From: Rhodobacterales bacterium 34-62-10
GTDB lineage: Bacteria > Pseudomonadota > Alphaproteobacteria > Rhodobacterales > Rhodobacteraceae
Length of the DNA: 5,793 nt
Reading direction: 5' to 3'
Assembly (NCBI GenBank): GCA_002282555.1
Contig: NCJR01000144.1
Coordinates: 1-5,793, forward strand
Under the pieces are notes generated by a model. It did no database searches. It was not told the origin of the DNA and was given only the letters and a program-made list of their open reading frames with translations. Numbering within the stretch: the first letter of the stretch is position 1; each line of letters starts with the position of its first letter. The position numbers and the translations under genes are program-made. Shown here piece after piece: positions 1-5,422 of the stretch.

Positions 1-31
1 CACGGAACCGCAACGAAAAGGAAAGTGACAC

Positions 32-400
32 GTGGCACGTATCGCCGGCGTAAACATCCCGACCCAGAAACGGGTCCCGATCGCCCTGACTTACATCACC
101 GGAATTGGCCATACCTCGGCCAAAGCCATCTGCGAAGCCGTGAACATCGACGCAACCCGTCGCGTGAACGAGCTGTCGGACGCCGAAGTCCTCGCCATCC
201 GCGAGCATATCGACGCCAACTATACCGTGGAAGGCGACCTGCGCCGTGAGACGCAGATGAACATCAAGCGCCTGATGGACCTTGGCTGCTACCGTGGCCT
301 GCGCCACCGTCGCAACCTGCCGGTTCGCGGCCAGCGCACCCATACCAACGCTCGCACCCGCAAAGGCCCTGCAAAGGCCATTGCTGGCAAGAAGAAATAA
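32..400 (+). CDS. rpsM: 30S ribosomal protein S13
   Basis: S13 sits in the head of the small subunit, where its C-terminal tail reaches toward the A- and P-site tRNAs and its body takes part in an intersubunit bridge to the large subunit. The 122-aa length is normal for the family. The start ARIAGVNIP, the helix-turn motif TGIGHTSAK (residues 23-31), and the basic block [17 protein letters not shown] (86-102) followed by [10 protein letters not shown] and a lysine-rich tail are all S13 hallmarks. The start is a GTG at 32: the conserved residues begin immediately after it, and AAGGA at 18-22 serves as ribosome binding site. It is the first gene of the rpsM-rpsK-rpoA-rplQ group and lies 15 nt upstream of rpsK. 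The promoter is outside the window. Identity is essentially certain; the non-ATG start is the only mild oddity. Confidence 0.98.
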   Translation: MARIAGVNIPTQKRVPIALTYITGIGHTSAKAICEAVNIDATRRVNELSDAEVLAIREHIDANYTVEGDLRRETQMNIKRLMDLGCYRGLRHRRNLPVRGQRTHTNARTRKGPAKAIAGKKK

Positions 401-415
401 GGGAGGGCTGCATCA

Positions 416-808
416 ATGGCACGTGATACCCGTCGCGGAGGCAAGAAGAAGGTCTCCAAGAACATCGCCGCAGGCGTGGCGCATGTGAACTCTTCGTTCA
501 ACAACACCAAGATCCTGATCTCGGACGTGCAGGGCAACGCGATTGCGTGGTCTTCCGCAGGCACCATGGGCTTCAAGGGGTCGCGCAAATCGACACCCTA
601 TGCTGCGCAGATGGCTGCTGAAGATGCTGGCAAGAAAGCACAGGAACACGGCGTCAAGACGCTGGAAGTCGAAGTGCAGGGCCCCGGTTCGGGCCGCGAA
701 AGCGCGTTGCGTGCTCTGGCCGCTGTCGGTTTCAACATCACCTCGATCCGTGATGTGACCCCGATCGCCCATAACGGCTGCCGCCCCCCAAAGCGTCGCC
801 GGGTCTGA
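416..808 (+). CDS. rpsK: 30S ribosomal protein S11
   Basis: S11 lies on the platform of the small subunit and helps shape the mRNA exit (Shine-Dalgarno) region. The 130-aa length is typical. Recognisable blocks are the basic N-terminus, [12 protein letters not shown] (residues 20-31), [13 protein letters not shown] (89-101) and the C-terminal signature [12 protein letters not shown] (119-130). Asn120 in HNG corresponds to the asparagine that is known to be converted to isoaspartate in E. coli S11; whether this happens here cannot be read from DNA. The ATG at 416 follows GGGAGG at 401-406, directly after the rpsM stop, so the two genes are almost certainly translated from one message. Downstream there is a 113-nt spacer before rpoA with hairpin potential, and no rpsD, which is the usual alphaproteobacterial arrangement. 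Confidence 0.98.
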   Translation: MARDTRRGGKKKVSKNIAAGVAHVNSSFNNTKILISDVQGNAIAWSSAGTMGFKGSRKSTPYAAQMAAEDAGKKAQEHGVKTLEVEVQGPGSGRESALRALAAVGFNITSIRDVTPIAHNGCRPPKRRRV

Positions 809-825
809 TCCCATTTCATTATCCG

Positions 826-850
826 GGGGCCGCGCCTTGTGCTCGGCCCC
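826..850 (+). promoter_or_regulatory. Stem-loop in the rpsK-rpoA spacer
   Basis: GGGGCCG at 826-832 pairs perfectly with CGGCCCC at 844-850. After a C/T mismatch, GC (834-835) can pair with GC (841-842), leaving the loop CTTGT. The stem is strong, but the bases that follow (TCGACGTCATTT) are not a U-tract, so a simple intrinsic terminator is unlikely because rpoA must be transcribed through it. It could be a weak attenuator, an RNase processing site or a 3'-end protecting stem for the rpsM-rpsK message. The pairing is seen directly; function is inference. Confidence 0.45.
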
Positions 851-875
851 TCGACGTCATTTAGAAACCTCGGGC

Positions 876-905
876 GTCTTGGCCTTTTGGACATGAGGAC
901 AAGAC
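876..905 (+). promoter_or_regulatory. Inverted repeat just upstream of the rpoA ribosome binding site
   Basis: GTCTTG (876-881) and CAAGAC (900-905) are perfect 6-bp complements separated by 18 nt. The second arm ends 6 nt before the Shine-Dalgarno sequence of rpoA (912-917). A stem here would place structure next to the initiation site, but the long loop makes it weak. A chance occurrence is quite possible. Confidence 0.2.
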
Positions 906-911
906 AAGAAT

Positions 912-917
912 GGAGGG
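912..917 (+). promoter_or_regulatory. Ribosome binding site that sets the rpoA start
   Basis: GGAGGG lies 4 nt upstream of the ATG at 922. An in-frame ATG at 910 overlaps this sequence and has no binding site of its own, so the site decides in favour of 922 and the protein start MIHKNW. Confidence 0.8.
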
Positions 918-921
918 ACGC

Positions 922-1938
922 ATGATCCACAAAAATTGGGCTGAGCTGATCAAGCCGACACAGCTTGACGTGAAGCCGGGCAATGACCCAACCCGTCAGG
1001 CCACTGTCATCGCAGAACCGCTGGAGCGTGGCTTCGGTCTGACGCTTGGCAACGCGCTGCGTCGTATCCTTATGTCGTCGCTGCAGGGCGCGGCCATCAC
1101 ATCCGTGCAGATCGACAACGTGCTGCACGAGTTTTCGTCTGTTGCCGGTGTGCGCGAAGACGTGACCGACATCATCCTGAACCTGAAGGGTGTGTCGATC
1201 CGTATGGAAGTCGAAGGCCCCAAGCGTCTGAGCGTCAGCGCAAAAGGTCCGGGCGTTGTCACCGCTGGTGACATTTCGGACAGCGCGGGGATCGAGATCC
1301 TGAACAAGGATCATGTGATCTGCCATCTGGACGATGGTGCCGATCTGTACATGGAACTGACCGTCAATACCGGTAAGGGCTATGTGTCGGCTGACAAGAA
1401 CAAGCCGGAAGATGCGCCTATCGGTCTGATCCCGATCGACGCGATCTATTCGCCGATCAAGCGCGTGTCCTATGAGGTGCAGCCCACCCGTGAAGGTCAG
1501 GTGCTGGATTACGACAAGCTGACCATGAAGATCGAGACCGATGGTTCGTTGACGCCGGATGATGCCGTGGCCTATGCTGCGCGCATCCTGCAGGATCAGC
1601 TGTCGATTTTCGTGAACTTCGACGAGCCTGAAAGCGCGACCCGTTCGGATGACGAAGACGGTCTTGAGTTCAACCCGCTTCTGCTGAAGAAGGTTGACGA
1701 GCTGGAACTGTCGGTGCGTTCGGCCAACTGCCTGAAGAACGACAACATCGTCTATATCGGTGATCTGATCCAGAAAACCGAAGCCGAGATGCTGCGCACT
1801 CCGAACTTCGGCCGCAAATCCTTGAACGAGATCAAGGAAGTGCTGTCGGGTATGGGCCTGCACCTTGGCATGGATGTCGAGGACTGGCCGCCAGACAATA
1901 TCGAAGACCTGGCGAAGAAGTTCGAAGACGCGTTCTAA
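922..1938 (+). CDS. rpoA: DNA-directed RNA polymerase subunit alpha
   Basis: The alpha subunit dimerises to scaffold assembly of beta and beta' and contacts promoter DNA and activators through its C-terminal domain. From the ATG at 922 the protein has 338 aa, the usual proteobacterial length. The N-terminal domain (about 1-235) carries the conserved [23 protein letters not shown] segment, here read in two parts: [15 protein letters not shown] and [13 protein letters not shown] flexible acidic linker ([14 protein letters not shown]) leads to the C-terminal domain (about 254-330) with [21 protein letters not shown] and the helix-hairpin-helix-like [13 protein letters not shown]. Arg266, Asn269 and Cys270 match E. 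coli Arg265, Asn268 and Cys269; the arginine is the main UP-element contact. An in-frame ATG at 910 would add only four residues (MEGR) and would bury the GGAGGG ribosome binding site, so 922 is preferred. Hairpin-rich spacers flank the gene on both sides. Confidence 0.98.
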   Translation: MIHKNWAELIKPTQLDVKPGNDPTRQATVIAEPLERGFGLTLGNALRRILMSSLQGAAITSVQIDNVLHEFSSVAGVREDVTDIILNLKGVSIRMEVEGPKRLSVSAKGPGVVTAGDISDSAGIEILNKDHVICHLDDGADLYMELTVNTGKGYVSADKNKPEDAPIGLIPIDAIYSPIKRVSYEVQPTREGQVLDYDKLTMKIETDGSLTPDDAVAYAARILQDQLSIFVNFDEPESATRSDDEDGLEFNPLLLKKVDELELSVRSANCLKNDNIVYIGDLIQKTEAEMLRTPNFGRKSLNEIKEVLSGMGLHLGMDVEDWPPDNIEDLAKKFEDAF

Positions 1939-1943
1939 GACGT

Positions 1944-1967
1944 CAGGGGCAGGGAAACCTGCCCCTG
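1944..1967 (+). promoter_or_regulatory. Perfect 10-bp hairpin with GAAA loop after the rpoA stop
   Basis: CAGGGGCAGG (1944-1953) pairs without mismatch with CCTGCCCCTG (1958-1967) around a GAAA tetraloop of the very stable GNRA class. It begins 5 nt after the rpoA stop codon. It is followed by TAATGCCC rather than a run of T, so it lacks the second half of an intrinsic terminator. Likely roles are protection of the upstream message from 3' exonucleases, partial attenuation before rplQ, or an RNA-protein contact. The structure is plain in the sequence; the role is inferred. Confidence 0.65.
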
Positions 1968-1970
1968 TAA

Positions 1971-2067
1971 TGCCCGCGCTGGCGGGGAACATATGGGCAT
2001 GATGCCCCAAGGAGAGTGGCTGACCCGCATCGGCCACCGGACAAAGCAAACAAGCTGTGTAAAGCTT
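1971..2067 (+). promoter_or_regulatory. Structured leader of rplQ with four further hairpins
   Basis: After the GAAA hairpin, four more local stems follow. CCCGC 1973-1977 pairs with GCGGG 1982-1986 (loop GCTG). GGGCA 1995-1999 pairs with TGCCC 2003-2007 (loop TGA). GTGGCTGA 2016-2023 pairs with TCGGCCAC 2030-2037 (8 bp including one G-T pair, 6-nt loop). AAGCT 2052-2056 pairs with AGCTT 2063-2067 (6-nt loop) and abuts the rplQ ribosome binding site AAAGGAG at 2068-2074. TGCCC at 1971-1975 could instead pair with GGGCA at 1995-1999, so at least two folds compete. A second AAGGAG at 2009-2014 has no suitably spaced start codon. Together with the hairpin at 1944-1967 this nearly fills the 143-nt spacer. 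No promoter-like hexamer pair was seen. A cis-acting control element is inferred. Confidence 0.4.
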
Positions 2068-2081
2068 AAAGGAGAACGACA

Positions 2082-2501
2082 ATGCGTCACGCAAGAGGCT
2101 ACCGCCGCCTGAACCGCACCCATGAGCACCGCAAGGCGCTTTGGGCGAACATGGCTGGCTCGCTCATCGAACATGAGCAGATCAAGACGACCCTGCCCAA
2201 GGCAAAAGAACTGCGCCCGATCGTTGAAAAGCTGATCACGCTGGGCAAGCGCGGTGATCTTCATGCCCGCCGTCAGGCCGCATCGCAGTTGAAGCAGGAC
2301 GCCTATGTTGCGAAACTGTTCGACATTCTGGGTCCGCGCTACAAAGACCGTCAGGGCGGCTATATCCGCATCATGAAGGCCGGTTTCCGTTATGGCGACA
2401 TGGCTCCGATGGCGATCATCGAATTCGTGGACCGCGACCCCAACGCCAAAGGCGCCGGTGACAAGGCCCGCGTCGCGGCTGAAGACGCATCCGAGGATTG
2501 A
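2082..2501 (+). CDS. rplQ: 50S ribosomal protein L17
   Basis: L17 is a bacterial-specific large-subunit protein near the peptide exit tunnel. The 139-aa product opens with [20 protein letters not shown] and carries the family signature [20 protein letters not shown] (residues 27-46), followed by the [11 protein letters not shown] segment. The C-terminal part [20 protein letters not shown] is the other conserved block. The last dozen or so residues form an alanine-rich, acidic tail (ending EDASED), an extension common in alphaproteobacterial L17. The ATG at 2082 follows AAAGGAG at 2068-2074. The gene closes the ribosomal cluster: a palindrome and a strong intrinsic terminator lie directly downstream. 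The 143-nt gap from rpoA is longer than usual for genes of one operon and looks structured. Confidence 0.97.
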   Translation: MRHARGYRRLNRTHEHRKALWANMAGSLIEHEQIKTTLPKAKELRPIVEKLITLGKRGDLHARRQAASQLKQDAYVAKLFDILGPRYKDRQGGYIRIMKAGFRYGDMAPMAIIEFVDRDPNAKGAGDKARVAAEDASED

Positions 2502-2507
2502 TACGGC

Positions 2508-2519
2508 GGACCTAGGTCC
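2508..2519. repeat. Perfect 12-bp palindrome after rplQ
   Basis: GGACCTAGGTCC reads the same on both strands and starts 7 nt after the rplQ stop codon, 17 nt before the terminator stem. As RNA it has no loop, so a hairpin would need to open the central pairs; as DNA it resembles a dimeric-protein binding site. No function is known to me. Confidence 0.4.
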
Positions 2520-2535
2520 AAAGCTCCAAGACTTG

Positions 2536-2570
2536 AACCCCCGTCCCGCAAGGGCGGGGGTTTTGCTTTG
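2536..2570 (+). terminator. Rho-independent terminator of the ribosomal protein operon
   Basis: AACCCCCG (2536-2543) pairs with CGGGGGTT (2555-2562); with one bulged T at 2544 the stem continues CCC (2545-2547) to GGG (2552-2554), closed by a GCAA tetraloop (2548-2551). The tract TTTTGCTTTG follows at 2561-2570. GC-rich stem, stable loop and T-rich tail right after the last gene of a cluster make this a standard intrinsic terminator. Confidence 0.92.
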
Positions 2571-2602
2571 CAGGCAGATTGCAGGAAACTTGCATATCCT
2601 GC
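2568..2602. promoter_or_regulatory. Phased TTGCA repeats and inverted repeat upstream of the protease gene
   Basis: TTGCAGG occurs at 2568-2574 and 2579-2585, and a third TTGCA at 2590-2594. The three copies start exactly 11 bp apart, about one helical turn, so all face the same side of the DNA. In addition GCAGGA (2581-2586) and TCCTGC (2597-2602) form a perfect inverted repeat with a 10-bp spacer. Tandem direct repeats of 10-11 bp period are the usual site type for OmpR/PhoB-family response regulators, and E. coli degP is controlled by one of these (CpxR). A regulator site for the protease gene is therefore plausible but unproven. Confidence 0.4.
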
Positions 2603-2618
2603 CTTCGGGGATCATATC
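2590..2618 (+). promoter_or_regulatory. Candidate promoter of the protease-rarA unit
   Basis: TTGCAT (2590-2595) and CATATC (2613-2618) are separated by 17 bp, and the position between a terminator and a new gene fits a promoter. The -35 element is good (TTG conserved) and overlaps the third TTGCA repeat; the -10 element matches only three of six consensus bases, which is common in Alphaproteobacteria. A GGAAACTT at 2584-2591 loosely resembles an envelope-stress sigma -35 box, but no matching -10 at proper spacing was found. Confidence 0.35.
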
Positions 2619-2643
2619 TCTGCAAAGGACGAGGGAGGTTCCC

Positions 2644-4044
2644 ATGTTGCGTTCCAGTCTTGCATTCCTGTCACTTGTCGCCATTGCGCTGGCTCCTCTG
2701 CCGTTGTCGGGGCAGACCCGCGTGCCCACCAGTCAGGCCGAGATCCAGATGGGTTTTGCGCCGCTGGTCAAAGAGGCGGCACCCGCTGTCGTGAACATTT
2801 ATGCCAAGCGCGTGGTTGCGGTGCGCGACAGTCCCTTTGCCGGTGATCCGTTCTTTGAAGGGCTGTTCCGGGATTTTGGCACGGTGCGTCCACAGGTGCA
2901 GAACAGCCTTGGCTCGGGTGTAATTCTCTCGGCGGATGGAATCGTGGTGTCGAACTATCACGTTGTAGGTGAGGCGACTGATATCCGTGTGGTGCTGGCA
3001 GACCGCCGCGAATTCAACGCCTCGGTGATTTTGGGGGATCAGGAAAGCGATCTGGCACTGTTGCAACTGGACGGTGCGGTTGATCTGCCTGCGCTGGACC
3101 TGCGCGACAGCGACGGCGTCGCGGTGGGCGAGCTGGTGCTGGCCATCGGCAATCCGTTTGGCGTCGGGCAGACCGTCAGCAGCGGGATCGTGTCGGGTTT
3201 GGCGCGGTCGGGAACGGCCTCGGGTACGGGGCGGGGCTATTTCATCCAGACGGATGCGGCGATCAATCCGGGTAATTCGGGTGGTGCTCTGATTGACGTG
3301 AATGGTGATCTGATCGGTGTGAACACGTCGATCCTGACGCGGTCCGGCGGATCGAACGGGATCGGTTTCGCCATCCCCGCCAATCTGGTCGCCCGCTTTG
3401 TCGAGCAGGCCCGCGAGGGCCGCACGAGATTTGAGCGACCTTGGGCAGGCATGTCTGGCCAGTCGGTCGATGCGGATATCGCGGCCTCTTTGGGGCTGTA
3501 TCGTCCCGGTGGAATCCTGATTTCGGCGTTGCATCCGGCAAGTCCCTTTGCCGATGCCGGGTTGCAGCCCGGTGATGTGATCCTGTCGGTGGATGACCAG
3601 CCCGTGAACACCCCCGCTGAAATGGTGTTTCGCATGACCGTTGCCGGATTGGGCGAAGTTGCGCAGGTCACGACCATCCGGGATGGCGTCGAATCCACCG
3701 TGCCCGTGCAACTGCGCCCCGCCCCCGATATGCCGCCGCGTGACCGGCGCGAGATGGACCAGCGCACCCCCTTGCCGGGGCTTGTGGTGCTCAACGTCAA
3801 TCCTGCTGTTCTGGCCGAGTTCAATCTGCCCTTGGCAACCGAAGGTGTCGTCGTCGAGACCCCGGGTCCTTTCGCCGCGCGGTTGGGACTGCAGCCGGGC
3901 GATGTGATCCTTGCGGTCAATGGTCAGGCAATCATGTCCACGGCCCAACTGCCCGAGGCGCTGTCTGCTGCCATCGCTGTCCGTGCCCTGTCGATCGATC
4001 TGCAGCGCGGCTTGCAACGCCTGTCGCTGCGCAGCAGGCTTTAG
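2644..4044 (+). CDS. Periplasmic Do/DegQ-type serine protease with two PDZ domains
   Basis: This HtrA-family endoprotease should degrade or hold misfolded proteins in the periplasm. The 466-aa product starts with a signal peptide (MLRS, then a hydrophobic stretch to about residue 20, cleavage probably near residues 22-24). A trypsin-like domain follows (about 35-255) with the full catalytic triad: His106 in SNYHVV, Asp136 in ESDLALLQ and Ser212 in NPGNSGGAL. PDZ1 spans about 260-365 and PDZ2 about 380-460, each with a LQPGDVIL core. The loop before the protease core (DPFFEGLFRDFG) is short, closer to DegQ than to the long-loop DegP. ATG 2644 is chosen because it follows GGGAGG (2633-2638) and gives an intact signal peptide; the frame stays open back to 2392, inside rplQ. 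It begins a new transcription unit after the terminator and is followed after 4 nt by rarA. Which Do paralogue (degP, degQ, mucD) it matches cannot be settled here. Confidence 0.93.
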   Translation: MLRSSLAFLSLVAIALAPLPLSGQTRVPTSQAEIQMGFAPLVKEAAPAVVNIYAKRVVAVRDSPFAGDPFFEGLFRDFGTVRPQVQNSLGSGVILSADGIVVSNYHVVGEATDIRVVLADRREFNASVILGDQESDLALLQLDGAVDLPALDLRDSDGVAVGELVLAIGNPFGVGQTVSSGIVSGLARSGTASGTGRGYFIQTDAAINPGNSGGALIDVNGDLIGVNTSILTRSGGSNGIGFAIPANLVARFVEQAREGRTRFERPWAGMSGQSVDADIAASLGLYRPGGILISALHPASPFADAGLQPGDVILSVDDQPVNTPAEMVFRMTVAGLGEVAQVTTIRDGVESTVPVQLRPAPDMPPRDRREMDQRTPLPGLVVLNVNPAVLAEFNLPLATEGVVVETPGPFAARLGLQPGDVILAVNGQAIMSTAQLPEALSAAIAVRALSIDLQRGLQRLSLRSRL

Positions 4045-4048
4045 GCGG

Positions 4049-5362
4049 GTGGCGGACCTGTTCGATACCGGTGCGGCCGAACCCGCGCAGAAGGCGGGCC
4101 CGCGACCGCTGGCGGATCGGTTGCGCCCGCAGCGACTTGATCAGGTGATCGGACAGGAACAGGTGCTGGGCCCGGATGCACCGCTGGGGGTCATGCTGGC
4201 CTCTGGTTCGTTGTCATCGCTGATCCTCTGGGGGCCGCCCGGTGTGGGCAAGACCACGATTGCGCGGCTTCTGGCGGATGAAACGGACCTGCATTTCGTG
4301 CAGATCAGCGCGATTTTCACCGGCGTGCCGGAACTGCGCAAGGTGTTCGAGGCGGCCAAGATGCGCCGCGCGAACGGGCAGGGGACGCTTTTGTTTGTGG
4401 ACGAGATCCACCGTTTCAACAAAGCGCAGCAGGATGGGTTTCTGCCGCATATGGAGGATGGCACCATCCTGCTCGTCGGGGCCACGACTGAAAACCCCAG
4501 CTTCGAGTTGAACGCGGCATTGCTGAGCAGGGCGCAGGTTCTGGTCCTCAAGCGGCTGGACCTGGCCGATCTGGAGCGTCTGGCGCAGCGGGCGGAACAG
4601 GATCTGGCGCGTGCCCTGCCTTTGACCGGACCCGCGCGCGAGGCGTTGTTGGAGATGGCCGATGGGGATGGGCGCGCGCTTTTGAACCTGATCGAGCAGG
4701 TCGCCGCATGGAAGGTCGAGGGCAAGCTGGATACCGACGCACTGGCGACACGGTTGATGAAGCGGGCGGCCAAATACGACAAGTCTGGGGATGAGCATTA
4801 CAACCTGATTTCGGCGCTGCACAAATCCGTGCGCGGTTCCGATCCGGATGCGGCACTTTACTGGTTTGCACGGATGCTGACCGGTGGTGAGGATCCCCGC
4901 TATCTGGCGCGCCGCCTGACGCGGATGGCGGTCGAGGATATCGGGCTGGCCGATCCGCAGGCGCAGGCTGTTTGCTTGCAGGCGTGGGAGACATACGAGC
5001 GGCTCGGCAGCCCAGAAGGAGAGCTGGCGCTGGGGCAGGCGGTGACCTATCTCGCCCTCGCGCCCAAGTCCAACGCGGGCTATGTGGGCTTCAAGGCGGC
5101 GATGGCGCTGGCGCGGCAGACGGGATCGGAGCCACCGCCAAAACACATCCTGAATGCGCCGACCAAGCTGATGAAGGAACAGGGGTACGGGGCGGACTAT
5201 GCCTATGACCATGATGCCGAGGATGGGTTTTCCGGCCAGAATTATTTTCCCGACGGGGTCAGACGCCCGGTCCTCTATCAGCCGGTCGAGCGCGGGTTTG
5301 AGCGTGAGTTGAAGCGCCGATTGGATTACTTTGCCAAGCTGCGCGCCAAACGTGGATCGTGA
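4049..5362 (+). CDS. rarA: Replication-associated recombination protein A (RarA/MgsA AAA+ ATPase)
   Basis: RarA (MgsA; WRNIP1/Mgs1 in eukaryotes) is a clamp-loader-like ATPase that acts at stalled replication forks and binds single-strand DNA ends. The 437-aa product has the normal length. The AAA+ core shows Walker A GPPGVGKTT (residues 62-70, Lys68), Walker B LLFVDEIHRF (Asp118, Glu119), sensor-1 region GATTENPS (144-151, Asn149) and the candidate arginine finger Arg161 in LLSRAQ. The family tetramerisation part follows, with KSVRGSDPDAALYW, RRLTRMAVEDIGLADP and the C-terminal PKSNAGYVGFKAA and PKHILNAPTKLMKEQGYG blocks. GTG 4049 gives the N-terminus MADLFD. The frame is open upstream to 3911, but that part lies within the protease gene. 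No strong ribosome binding site is visible and the protease stop is 4 nt away, so translation is probably coupled to the protease. Confidence 0.95.
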   Translation: MADLFDTGAAEPAQKAGPRPLADRLRPQRLDQVIGQEQVLGPDAPLGVMLASGSLSSLILWGPPGVGKTTIARLLADETDLHFVQISAIFTGVPELRKVFEAAKMRRANGQGTLLFVDEIHRFNKAQQDGFLPHMEDGTILLVGATTENPSFELNAALLSRAQVLVLKRLDLADLERLAQRAEQDLARALPLTGPAREALLEMADGDGRALLNLIEQVAAWKVEGKLDTDALATRLMKRAAKYDKSGDEHYNLISALHKSVRGSDPDAALYWFARMLTGGEDPRYLARRLTRMAVEDIGLADPQAQAVCLQAWETYERLGSPEGELALGQAVTYLALAPKSNAGYVGFKAAMALARQTGSEPPPKHILNAPTKLMKEQGYGADYAYDHDAEDGFSGQNYFPDGVRRPVLYQPVERGFERELKRRLDYFAKLRAKRGS

Positions 5363-5386
5363 CGGGCCTCGCAAGCTTGGGAAAAC

Positions 5387-5415
5387 TTGACATTCCCCGC
5401 CCCCCTCGCCACAGG
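5387..5415 (+). promoter_or_regulatory. Weak candidate promoter upstream of crcB
   Basis: The 60-nt rarA-crcB gap contains a perfect TTGACA at 5387-5392, preceded by C as in many alphaproteobacterial -35 boxes. At 17 bp spacing the -10 position reads CACAGG (5410-5415), a poor match to TATAAT. The intervening C-rich stretch contains no hairpin able to act as terminator. crcB may therefore have its own promoter, read-through from rarA, or both. Confidence 0.25.
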
Positions 5416-5422
5416 TGCGGTC

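Noticed and set aside
910..921. Upstream in-frame ATG for rpoA
   Set aside because: It would add MEGR and its codons overlap the GGAGGG ribosome binding site that serves the ATG at 922, where the conserved protein starts.
853..1945. GACGTCA on both sides of rpoA (853-859 and 1939-1945)
   Set aside because: A seven-base match with no shared flanking sequence and differing position relative to the stems is easily explained by chance.
598..2094. Long open frame on the - strand (498 codons) opposite rpsK and rpoA
   Set aside because: It lies opposite two certain genes, has no recognisable domain and arises from the codon bias of GC-rich coding DNA. The same applies to the - strand frames at 2671-4017 and 4214-5596.
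1999..2112. Possible 37-codon leader peptide (ATGATG at 1999) overlapping the rplQ start in another frame
   Set aside because: No ribosome binding site precedes the ATGs, which lie inside a hairpin, and the product resembles nothing known. The spacer is better explained as structured RNA.
2392..2643. N-terminal extension of the protease into rplQ
   Set aside because: The added residues come from rplQ, terminator and promoter DNA and would bury the signal peptide that starts at 2644.
3911..4048. N-terminal extension of RarA into the protease gene
   Set aside because: This section codes for the second PDZ domain in its own frame; RarA homology starts after GTG 4049.
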